Part shown: piece after piece, positions 1-6,053 of the stretch
Layout of the letters: every line of letters begins with the position of its first letter
Numbering within the stretch: position 1 is the stretch's first letter
NCBI GenBank assembly: GCA_031255985.1
Contig: JAIRRL010000084.1
Span: 1 to 6,632 of the forward strand
DNA: 6,632 nucleotides
Source of the DNA: Gracilibacteraceae bacterium
GTDB taxonomy: Bacteria > Bacillota > Desulfitobacteriia > Desulfitobacteriales > Syntrophobotulaceae
Reading direction: 5' to 3'
Made by a program: the position numbers and the translations under genes
The notes under the pieces: generated by a model
Database searches by the model: none
What the model was told of the DNA's origin: nothing
Seen by the model: only the letters and a program-made list of their open reading frames with translations

Positions 1-172
1 TAGACTGTGCCGTACTGTTGACCGCCTTGATCCGGCCGTTATTATTTATATTTATTATTCCCTGAAAATAAAAATCAGTTAACAAAGAGAGTGTGCTTCG
101 CATGATACTGTTTTCCCGAAGCAACTCCCTAACAAGAGGAGAATTTCTCTTAATTTTTATTTTATAACGCAT
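1..172 (-). CDS. N-terminal fragment of a PAS-domain sensor/regulator (C-terminus beyond the left edge)
   Basis: An open frame of 57 codons runs from ATG (172-170) to the window edge without a stop; an in-frame TGA at 190-188 limits the upstream end. Residues 11-30 look helical (SPLVRELLRENSIMRSTLSL). Residues 38-55 read GIININNNGRIKAVNSTA, which fits the start of a PAS fold: G-I-I-x-I-x-x-x-G-x-I-x-x-x-N-x-x-A. PAS domains are sensory modules common in histidine kinases and sigma-54-dependent activators; the effector domain is off the window, so the output type is unknown. The start at 172 is preferred because it lies about 11 bases after the predicted transcription start and follows the purine-rich GGTGGGAAGAG. 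An internal ATG at 103 is the alternative and would shorten the helix. Codons are AT-rich (AAT, ATA, AAA), unlike the GC-rich operon to the right. The gene follows a terminator and has its own promoter, so it is a separate unit. Confidence 0.62.
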   Translation of the reverse strand, partial: MRYKIKIKRNSPLVRELLRENSIMRSTLSLLTDFYFQGIININNNGRIKAVNSTAQS

Positions 173-182
173 CTCTTCCCAC

Positions 183-219
183 CGCGATCATTATATCACG
201 CTGGAAAGAAAATGGTCAA
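183..219 (-). promoter_or_regulatory. Sigma-A type promoter with extended -10
   Basis: On the minus strand TTGACC (219-214) is followed by an 18-base spacer and TATAAT (195-190). TG stands one base ahead of the -10 (TGATATAAT), giving an extended -10. Transcription would start near 183 and run left into the PAS-domain gene, leaving an untranslated leader of only about 11 bases before ATG 172. The match to consensus is among the clearest regulatory signals in the window. It lies in AT-rich DNA downstream of the operon terminator, as expected for an independent promoter. The start site is inferred from spacing. Confidence 0.75.
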
Positions 220-236
220 TACATACCGGTTATGTA
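220..236. promoter_or_regulatory. Operator-like 17-bp inverted repeat next to the -35
   Basis: The minus strand reads TACATAACCGGTATGTA: perfect 6-bp arms TACATA/TATGTA around a 5-base centre. It touches the -35 hexamer (219-214) directly and is centred about 45 bases upstream of the predicted transcription start. That is near where class II activators bind, and a repressor there could also hinder polymerase. I do not recognise the site as that of a known regulator. The downstream PAS-domain protein, if it is a DNA-binding regulator, is one candidate ligand (autoregulation), but this is inference. Confidence 0.45.
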
Positions 237-255
237 ACACATGAGATTTTTTACT

Positions 256-289
256 AAAAAATTACCGTTCAAGTCCGCTTGAAGTTCGG
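256..289 (-). terminator. Rho-independent terminator of the redox operon
   Basis: Beginning five bases after the TAA of the metallo-hydrolase gene, the minus strand forms CCG-(aac bulge)-TTCAAG-CGGA-CTTGAA-CGG, a 6-bp perfect stem with a 4-base loop extended by 3 bp beyond a bulge. It is followed by TAA and then six T residues (261-256). The position and U-tract suit an intrinsic terminator closing the operon before the promoter of the next gene. The stem is short and not very GC-rich, so read-through is possible. Confidence 0.6.
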
Positions 290-294
290 GAGGT

Positions 295-1278
295 TTATAG
301 CGTATCGCGGTAAAACTTGCCGTTTTGCGCGCACAACCTGACGGTTCCTATCTCTTTCAAATAGTTAATATGAGCCAAAGCTTCCCCTAATGCAAAATAT
401 TTCTGATTCAATGGCAAATCTTGCCACCTGACAGACGAAGCCCAACTCATTCGCGCCGCCACCTCCACCCCGGTCTGCGGCGCCCGGCGCAGAATACAAG
501 CCACTTCTTCCAGCCGCCGGCAGTGATGCGCCCGCAATTCCGCGACGCGGCGTTTACAGTCATTGATTATGCCTCTGTGTCCCGGATAAACAGCGTCGAT
601 ATGCAAGTTTTCTATTTTGGCTAAATTTTTCAAGTAGCAGCCCAAAGAACTCGTACCGTCCAGATCATAGCAGATCAAGTTTGGAGAAATAGTCGCCAAA
701 ATATGATCGCCGGAAAAGAGAAAGCGGTGTTCCGGTTCATATAAACAGAGATGCCCGTGGCAATGGCCGTCAGTTTCCAGTACCCGGAACTGATAATCGC
801 CCACCGGCAAAATCTGCCCTTCGCGTAAATATTCATAGTTACAGGCCGCGCGTAAGCGCCGCCAGCCCACACAAAACTCCGGCCGGTCGAACAAAGCGGG
901 ATCCGCTCCCTTTAAATCCAAGCCTTTGTCACTCAAAAACCGGAATATTATGCTTGACTGATCATGAATATCATCCCATAACACCAGTGAGTTCCAGTCC
1001 ACCCGGCCGCAAAAAACCCGCGTTGCTTCCGTCGCCAGGCGCGGCAGCAAACCGATGTGATCAGAATGAGGATGAGTGATAAAAATATCCAGTTTGTTTT
1101 CCCGTACCCCTAATTCCGCAAAAGCCGCACGCATGACTTTTTCGCATACATCCAGATTAAAACCTGTATCGATCAGCAAGTCGCGTTCGCCGCGCACCAA
1201 ATAAGCGTTCAGCTCCCGCAAGGGATTGCCGGGCAAAGGCACGGGAATTTTGTATATATCAGGCGCTATTTTCTTCAT
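295..1278 (-). CDS. Metallo-beta-lactamase-fold hydrolase (LACTB2/glyoxalase-II-like) with C-terminal helical domain
   Basis: A 327-residue soluble protein with no signal peptide. The metal-binding signature is complete: THPHSDH gives H69, H71, D73 and H74; GHCHGH gives H172; FSGDH gives the bridging D191; YPGHRG gives H234. This predicts a dinuclear, usually zinc or iron, hydrolase. Residues from about 240 to 327 form a helical tail (RRVAELRAHHCRRLEEV... then ALGEALAHINYLKEIGTV) resembling the winged-helix cap of LACTB2-like proteins, which often shapes the substrate pocket. Family members cleave thioesters, lactones, phosphodiesters or RNA, so the substrate is not fixed; hydrolysis of an acyl thioester would suit the acyl-CoA dehydrogenase upstream (inference). 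The ATG overlaps the preceding stop as ATGA and has only a weak upstream purine stretch (CGGG nine bases away), so translational coupling to the membrane protein is likely. It is the last gene before the terminator. Confidence 0.88.
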   Translation of the reverse strand: MKKIAPDIYKIPVPLPGNPLRELNAYLVRGERDLLIDTGFNLDVCEKVMRAAFAELGVRENKLDIFITHPHSDHIGLLPRLATEATRVFCGRVDWNSLVLWDDIHDQSSIIFRFLSDKGLDLKGADPALFDRPEFCVGWRRLRAACNYEYLREGQILPVGDYQFRVLETDGHCHGHLCLYEPEHRFLFSGDHILATISPNLICYDLDGTSSLGCYLKNLAKIENLHIDAVYPGHRGIINDCKRRVAELRAHHCRRLEEVACILRRAPQTGVEVAARMSWASSVRWQDLPLNQKYFALGEALAHINYLKEIGTVRLCAQNGKFYRDTL

Positions 1279-3260
1279 GACTGTATACCCGAATTATCCG
1301 TCTGCAGAAGCAATAATTCCGCTATATCCAACAAAATCGGCTTTTCCGTCGCCAGAGCCGCCAGGCCGTCGCCGAGCATTGTCAGGCAGAAAGGACAGGC
1401 TGTGGCAAGATAATCCGTCCCCAGGGCGGCAGCCTCCTCAACCCGGAGACGATTGACGCGCTCCTCCGCTTTTTCTTCCAGCCACATGCGCCCTCCGCCG
1501 GCGCCGCAGCAAAGGCTCCGCTCCCAGTGGCGCGGCATTTCCCGCATCGACAGTCCAGTCGCCCGCAGCAGAGCGCGCGGTTCCGCTCCGACGCCCCGGT
1601 AGCGGCAAAGATAGCATGGGTCGTGATAGGTCACGTTTTTCCCCGTGGCCGGCGCTAATGGGCGTAAACGGCCGGCGCGGCGGAGTTCCTCCAAGTAAAC
1701 GCTGTGATGCACAACTTCATAATGCCCGCCAAATTGCGGGTATTCCTCCTGCAGCACGTGCAGACAGTGCGGACACTGGGTTACTATCCGCCGCGCTCCA
1801 TTTTCGTTCAGACCGGCGATATTTTCCGCCGCCAGTTCTTGAAACAAGTATTCGTTGCCAAGCCGCCTGGCCGGATCGCCGCAGCAGCCCGCCCCGCTCC
1901 AAACAGCAAAACTGACGCCGGCCGCGTCCAGAAGCCGGCCTACCGCCTCTGTCGTCCGGCGGGCGCGTTTGTCAAATACTCCGGCGCAACCCGGCCAATA
2001 GAGAATCTCACAGTCTCCGGCCGCTGAAACGGTAAAATTCAGCGCCGCCAATTGCGCGCCGCGCGTCTCCCGTCCCATACCCCACGGATTACCATTATTT
2101 TCCAGATTGCGGAACACCAATTGGGCCTCGGCCGGAAAACTGCCTGTTGTGAGAACACTGTACCGGCGCAGATCAATGAATTTATCAACATGTTCAGCGA
2201 ATACCGGGCACTGCCTTTCACAGGAGCGGCAGGTGGTGCAAGCCCACAGATCGTCTTCTCTGATGACGCCGCCGATCAGTTCCGGCGGCGGCGCGGTCGG
2301 ATCCAAACGCTCCAAGTCCATAATATGTGAGCGCAGATCGCGCATGATTCGCTGGGGGTTTAGGCCCTTGCCGCTTAAATAAGCGGGACAGCCGCCCTCG
2401 CACCGCCCGCACCGCAAGCAAGCGTCGGCGTCAAAAAACGCTTTCCAGGAAAAATCCGTCATAGAGTTTTTGCCAAAAGATTCCGCGTTCTCATCTGTGA
2501 AGTCAATCATCTCCGGCACGCCGGCCGCCTCGTGCCGCTGCAAAAACTGAGCGGCCGGAGCCGTGAAAACATGGCCTAATTTGCCGTAAGGCAACCAGGC
2601 GATAAAGACCATGCTCAGGAAAGCGTGCAGCCACCAGATTACCCGGTGGCCGGCGAGCAGGCTTGCCGGCGAAAAAAGCGCCCGCAGAGGCGGCGCGAGC
2701 GCATAACCGACCAAAGCGTAACGCCCCCACGGATCCGGCGCCGCCGCCATGCGGGTTCCCTGTACCAGGTAGCCGGTGACGACAATCAAAAAAATCAACC
2801 CCAAAGCCGCGGCGTCGACCGGTTCGCCCCCCAGACGACCTGATGGCCGGAGCCAGCGGCGCCAGACCGCCAGCCCCACCCCGATCAGCACAAGCAAGCC
2901 GGCAATATTCGCCGCCGCTTTCAAGCCAAGATAGACCGCGCCGCGAAAAAGAGGCAGCCGGAACTGAACCTGGATGGCGATGACGACGGTCGCCGCCAAC
3001 AGCAGCGTGAAGCCCCAAAAAAGGCACAGATGCATAACCCCCGGTTTTTTGTCCTCCATGATCCTCTTGTGACCGGGGCCGTAGACCAGCAAATCTTTTA
3101 GGCGGCGCCATAAAAGATCGCGGCGGTTCTCCGGCTGCCCCAGCCGCCAGCGGCGCCAGCGGCGATAAAAACCGTAAAGACAAAAGCCCAGCGCCACAGC
3201 CAGCAAAGCATATAGCAACCAGGAACCGCCAATATTCCAATATATTTCTCGTGTAGCCAT
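1275..3260 (-). CDS. Membrane-bound heterodisulfide-reductase-like Fe-S/cytochrome b oxidoreductase (EMO/DUF224 type)
   Basis: A 661-residue protein. The N-terminal third is a NarI-like cytochrome b region with about five membrane segments (near 11-30, 74-97, 112-132, 150-167, 205-223). H64, H77, H205, H212 and H230 are candidate haem ligands. Two 4Fe-4S motifs follow: C281/C284/C287/C291 and C341/C344/C347/C351, the last Cys of each followed by Pro. Then come two complete CCG domains as in HdrB/HdrD: C425, C459-C460, C496-C499, and C549, C584-C585, C622-C625. The spacing fits the family pattern for cysteine-ligated, possibly non-cubane, 4Fe-4S clusters. In syntrophic fatty-acid oxidisers related proteins pass electrons from acyl-CoA dehydrogenases, via ETF, to methylmenaquinone. 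The same role is likely here given the dehydrogenase upstream, though the donor could instead be the adjacent 2Fe-2S reductase. It begins 21 bases after that reductase, with a weak AGAG ribosome site. A methanogen-type heterodisulfide reductase is unlikely, since the neighbours are not methanogenic. Confidence 0.87.
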   Translation of the reverse strand: MATREIYWNIGGSWLLYALLAVALGFCLYGFYRRWRRWRLGQPENRRDLLWRRLKDLLVYGPGHKRIMEDKKPGVMHLCLFWGFTLLLAATVVIAIQVQFRLPLFRGAVYLGLKAAANIAGLLVLIGVGLAVWRRWLRPSGRLGGEPVDAAALGLIFLIVVTGYLVQGTRMAAAPDPWGRYALVGYALAPPLRALFSPASLLAGHRVIWWLHAFLSMVFIAWLPYGKLGHVFTAPAAQFLQRHEAAGVPEMIDFTDENAESFGKNSMTDFSWKAFFDADACLRCGRCEGGCPAYLSGKGLNPQRIMRDLRSHIMDLERLDPTAPPPELIGGVIREDDLWACTTCRSCERQCPVFAEHVDKFIDLRRYSVLTTGSFPAEAQLVFRNLENNGNPWGMGRETRGAQLAALNFTVSAAGDCEILYWPGCAGVFDKRARRTTEAVGRLLDAAGVSFAVWSGAGCCGDPARRLGNEYLFQELAAENIAGLNENGARRIVTQCPHCLHVLQEEYPQFGGHYEVVHHSVYLEELRRAGRLRPLAPATGKNVTYHDPCYLCRYRGVGAEPRALLRATGLSMREMPRHWERSLCCGAGGGRMWLEEKAEERVNRLRVEEAAALGTDYLATACPFCLTMLGDGLAALATEKPILLDIAELLLLQTDNSGIQS

Positions 3261-3281
3261 TTCTCTAAAACAATCGTATTT

Positions 3282-4466
3282 TTACATCGGCACTTCAATG
3301 GCAGTATCGCCAAGCGGGAATGAGCAGCAAGGATGGATGCCGCCGTACTTGAAGTCGGCAAGCCGCCGCCCGTCCACATGCGAAGGAACAAAAACCTCTC
3401 CCTGAAGCAGGCGGGAACGGCAATAGCCGCATTCGCCGCTGCGGCATTGCGAAGGGGCGGCGATACCGGCGCGTTCCATGGCGGAAAGCAAAGATTCGCC
3501 AGGCAGGCATTTTATTGTGCGCTCCTCGCCGCGGATAACGATTTTGGCGTTTGTTTCCCGCGCCGCGTATCCGGATTCCCGGCCGCTGATTTTGTACTCG
3601 CCAAATAATTCATGCCGGACGCGCCGCGGCGACAGCCCCAGTTTCGGCAGCTCCGTCTCCAGAAAATCATACATCGCCCGCGGTCCGCAGACGAACACGG
3701 AATAGTCGCCGGCCGGCGCGTAACGCTGAATCAATTCCGCCGTCAGAAAACCGTTTTCATAACCGGCCTTTTTTTCGTCGCTCAGAACATGAACGACTTT
3801 GACCCGGTCACATTGCGCGGCGATCGCGTCAAATTCCTCTTTCAATAAAATATCGTCAGAATTTCTGCTGCCGTATAACAGCACCAGATCAAAATCATCC
3901 ACTCCGTCCCGTATGGCGCAGGCCAGGGAATGAAACGGCGTTATGCCGCTGCCGCCAGCCAGGCCCACCACCGTCTTCGCGTCCCGCAGCGGTTCATAGG
4001 AGAAATGGCCCAAGGGGCCGCTTGTCACCACTTTTGTCCCCGCCTGCCAATTGGCCAGGATAAACTCCGAAGCGAACCCGTCTTTCGCCCGCTTCACAGT
4101 CAGGACACAGCGACCCTGCAGCGCTTCGGCCGGCCCGGAACAGATGGAATACGGCCGCCACAGGCGGGAACCCCCTATTTCCAGGTAAACGGCCAGATAC
4201 TGCCCCGCGCTGAAATAAGCGCACTCCGTCGCGCCGCATGATTTGTCCGGCTCCAGCACATAGCTTTTGGCATCCGGGCCATGCTCTTTCACTTGTGATA
4301 TGATAAAATACTGCTGATGCGGATGCAACCTGGCCGCCAGTATATTCATGGCGTATTCGCGCGGCAATTCTTCCGCCGAATCCGCTACGATCACATTCCG
4401 GCGTTCTTCCATCGCCCGCCAGAAGTTTTCCGGATCCAATCCAATCAACTCAATATTGTTTTGCAC
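3282..4466 (-). CDS. FAD- and NAD(P)H-binding reductase with C-terminal 2Fe-2S ferredoxin domain
   Basis: A 394-residue soluble electron-transfer protein. Residues 1-50 are an N-terminal extension without a motif I recognise. An FNR-type FAD domain follows (about 50-160) with the flavin motif R104-P-Y-S107. The nucleotide domain (about 161-285) has GGSGITP at 171-177 and VCGP at 259-262. The C-terminus (about 305-394) is a plant-type 2Fe-2S ferredoxin with C341, C346, C349 and C380 (C-x4-C-x2-C-x30-C); C381 is an extra neighbour. This order matches oxygenase reductases and Hmp/HCR-like electron-transfer proteins. It should move electrons between NAD(P)H and an acceptor. No oxygenase lies in the window, so the partner is probably the preceding flavoenzyme or the following membrane Fe-S protein (inference). 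The start is GTG (4466-4464), overlapping the TAG of the upstream gene by one base and fixed by the strong AAGGAGGG site six bases away. NADH versus NADPH preference cannot be judged. Confidence 0.88.
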   Translation of the reverse strand: MQNNIELIGLDPENFWRAMEERRNVIVADSAEELPREYAMNILAARLHPHQQYFIISQVKEHGPDAKSYVLEPDKSCGATECAYFSAGQYLAVYLEIGGSRLWRPYSICSGPAEALQGRCVLTVKRAKDGFASEFILANWQAGTKVVTSGPLGHFSYEPLRDAKTVVGLAGGSGITPFHSLACAIRDGVDDFDLVLLYGSRNSDDILLKEEFDAIAAQCDRVKVVHVLSDEKKAGYENGFLTAELIQRYAPAGDYSVFVCGPRAMYDFLETELPKLGLSPRRVRHELFGEYKISGRESGYAARETNAKIVIRGEERTIKCLPGESLLSAMERAGIAAPSQCRSGECGYCRSRLLQGEVFVPSHVDGRRLADFKYGGIHPCCSFPLGDTAIEVPM

Positions 4467-5992
4467 TACCGTCCCTCCTTCATTTCCGCAGCCACAATCC
4501 GAGCGGCGGAATCACCGTTGCTGTACGCCGAACTGAAGCCATGCAGTCTTTCCCCGTGACCGCCGCAAAAATGCAGTCCCTGAATATTGTTTTCCTCTCC
4601 GGCCGCGAGCATCCTTGGCATCATGCCGTCCCACAGGAATGGTTCGTAACCGTAGATAGAGCCGTTCGGCGTGCCGATATAACGGGCGAACGTCGGCGGC
4701 GCGGCAATAGCGATTTCTTCAATCGAGTCTGACAGGATATTGCCGGTCAACCGCTCGTATTCTTTGATTACCCGCATGACGAGGTTTCTCTTGGTTTTGT
4801 TGTAATTTTCCGGTTTTACCGCGTTCCAGGCTTCGCCTTTGAACAGCATCGTACACCACATAAGGGAAGTCCCTTCCGGACTGCAGCCGGGGTTGGCTAT
4901 ATTCATGCAGTTCATCGTGAAGCGCCCGTTCCGTTCGATATCGGAGAAACGGTCGTACAAATCGTCCGTATCCACCGTATCGGCGAAAAAGATGCAATAA
5001 TCTTCGATTCCCAACTCCTCCGGCGATTTGGACATGCCCATATAAAAATCGAACGAAGATAAACCGACGGAGCGGGCGCGAGCCAGATTCAGATCCTGCG
5101 CCGGGATCTGCTCCCTGTCAATCATGTTGGCGAAAACCGTTTTATGGGAAATATTGGAAATTATGTGCCTCGCATGTACTTCTTCCCCGTTGGCGGTCAC
5201 TACGCCGTAAGCCCGGCGGTCTTTCACCAAAATGCGCTTGACTTCGGTATTATACCATACGTCGCCGCCAAAGCGGTAAACAGCGTCCGCCAAAGCGAGG
5301 GTTATATCATGCGAACGCATTTTTGGTATATAGGCGTGAATTTCAATATAGCGCTTTACCATCAGGATGTAAAGCATGAAGTCGAATTTGGTCAGCGGCA
5401 GCCCTATATAGCTCCAGTAGGTGGAGAGGATATTTCTGGCCGCGGTGGGCATCCTGAGCGCCTCAAAAACTTCCGTCACCGGCGTATTGGCCACTTTCAT
5501 GAAATTGGAATGATCCCGCAGCAGAACGTCGCGATCATAGACGCCTTTGTTTTTGAAAATATAACGCAAGGCATTGCTGCAATCATCGGCTAGGGCAAAG
5601 CACTGACGCACGCTCTTCTCGCTCCCCGGCGACAGAACTTCCATTTTTTGAATGAAAGCCTCCATTCCCATCGGCACCGCGGCGTCAAATCCATCGGGGC
5701 CGGTCACGATCGTACGAAAAGCGTGTTTCATTTCGATCATTTCCAATTCCAAGCCCAATTTATCAAACAGCCGGCGAATTTCGCCGCGGTCTTCCGGTCC
5801 TCCGTATTCCGCCAATTCATGCAGCGCCGTTTCAAACTCAAACCGGCCGCGGCGAAAACTGGAGGCGCATCCGCCTGGAATATTGTGTTTTTCCAGCAGC
5901 AGGGTTTTCATACCCATATGCGCCGAGCGCGCCGCCGCTGTCAGCCCGCCGTTGCCGGCGCCTATCACTATTACATCATAGTTTTTTACCAT
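4466..5992 (-). CDS. FAD-dependent oxidoreductase of the phytoene-desaturase/retinol-saturase superfamily (COG1233-like)
   Basis: A 508-residue protein starting with a dinucleotide-binding fold: YDVIVIGAGNGGLTAA, with G11, G13 and G16, and E34 at the end of the second strand (LLLEK) to bind the FAD ribose. The CrtI-type PGGCASSF follows at 39-46. The C-terminus carries the second FAD motif, GLHFCGGHGERLHGFSSAYS (472-491), then NGDSAARIVAAEM, which closes the flavin site in this superfamily. Members desaturate, isomerise or saturate C=C bonds in carotenoids, retinol and other lipids. No other carotenoid gene is visible, so a carotenoid role is not supported; a C=C oxidation or reduction on another unsaturated substrate is more consistent with the neighbours (inference). 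No signal peptide or clear membrane segment is seen. The ATG at 5992 directly precedes the Rossmann fold, but its ribosome site AGGAAAGG (6013-6006) sits 13 bases away, longer than ideal. It ends overlapping the next start. Confidence 0.85.
   Translation of the reverse strand: MVKNYDVIVIGAGNGGLTAAARSAHMGMKTLLLEKHNIPGGCASSFRRGRFEFETALHELAEYGGPEDRGEIRRLFDKLGLELEMIEMKHAFRTIVTGPDGFDAAVPMGMEAFIQKMEVLSPGSEKSVRQCFALADDCSNALRYIFKNKGVYDRDVLLRDHSNFMKVANTPVTEVFEALRMPTAARNILSTYWSYIGLPLTKFDFMLYILMVKRYIEIHAYIPKMRSHDITLALADAVYRFGGDVWYNTEVKRILVKDRRAYGVVTANGEEVHARHIISNISHKTVFANMIDREQIPAQDLNLARARSVGLSSFDFYMGMSKSPEELGIEDYCIFFADTVDTDDLYDRFSDIERNGRFTMNCMNIANPGCSPEGTSLMWCTMLFKGEAWNAVKPENYNKTKRNLVMRVIKEYERLTGNILSDSIEEIAIAAPPTFARYIGTPNGSIYGYEPFLWDGMMPRMLAAGEENNIQGLHFCGGHGERLHGFSSAYSNGDSAARIVAAEMKEGR
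4473..4480 (-). promoter_or_regulatory. Strong Shine-Dalgarno fixing the GTG start
   Basis: AAGGAGGG lies six bases upstream of GTG 4466, inside the last codons of the preceding FAD enzyme (it encodes most of the ending K-E-G-R). It is the best ribosome-binding site in the window. The TAGTG stop/start overlap suggests the two proteins are translated in coupled fashion, perhaps at similar amounts. Confidence 0.8.
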
Positions 5993-6018
5993 AATAATTC
6001 TAGTACCTTTCCTGGGAG

Positions 6019-6038
6019 TTGCTCGCCGACGCGAACAA
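6019..6038 (-). other. Short RNA hairpin just upstream of the FAD-enzyme ribosome site
   Basis: The minus-strand RNA would form TTGTTCGC-GTCG-GCGAGCAA, an 8-bp stem with one G-U wobble and a 4-base loop. On the plus strand the wobble becomes a C-A mismatch, so the fold favours the transcribed strand. It ends five bases before the AGGAAAGG site (6013-6006). No U-tract follows, so it is not a terminator; mRNA processing, stabilisation or translational tuning are possibilities. Confidence 0.35.
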
Positions 6039-6053
6039 TCCCTGATTTTTTTG

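Noticed and set aside
78..172. Riboswitch or T-box leader upstream of the next gene
   Set aside because: No T-box or known aptamer core is seen, and the stretch is better explained as the coding start of the PAS protein.
246..262. ATTTTTT-act-AAAAAAT palindrome as a separate regulatory site
   Set aside because: It is composed only of the terminator U-tract and a facing T-run; a low-complexity AT inverted repeat needs no extra function.
2503..3240. Long open frame of 245 codons on the minus strand within the membrane protein gene
   Set aside because: It is an alternative frame of GC-rich coding sequence, full of R/G/A runs with no recognisable domain, while the overlapping frame has complete Fe-S and haem motifs.
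1275..3260. Methanogenic heterodisulfide reductase HdrDE
   Set aside because: Fusion of the cytochrome b part to the Fe-S part and the acyl-CoA dehydrogenase context fit bacterial EMO-type proteins; nothing else in the window is methanogenic.
4466..5992. Carotenoid biosynthesis locus
   Set aside because: Only the superfamily fold supports this; no phytoene synthase, cyclase or other carotenoid gene is present.
6019..6045. Apparent similarity between the spacer and the end of the dehydrogenase gene (GCGAACA...CCCT in both), as a partial duplication
   Set aside because: The match is short and gapped and does not extend into neighbouring codons; chance is sufficient.
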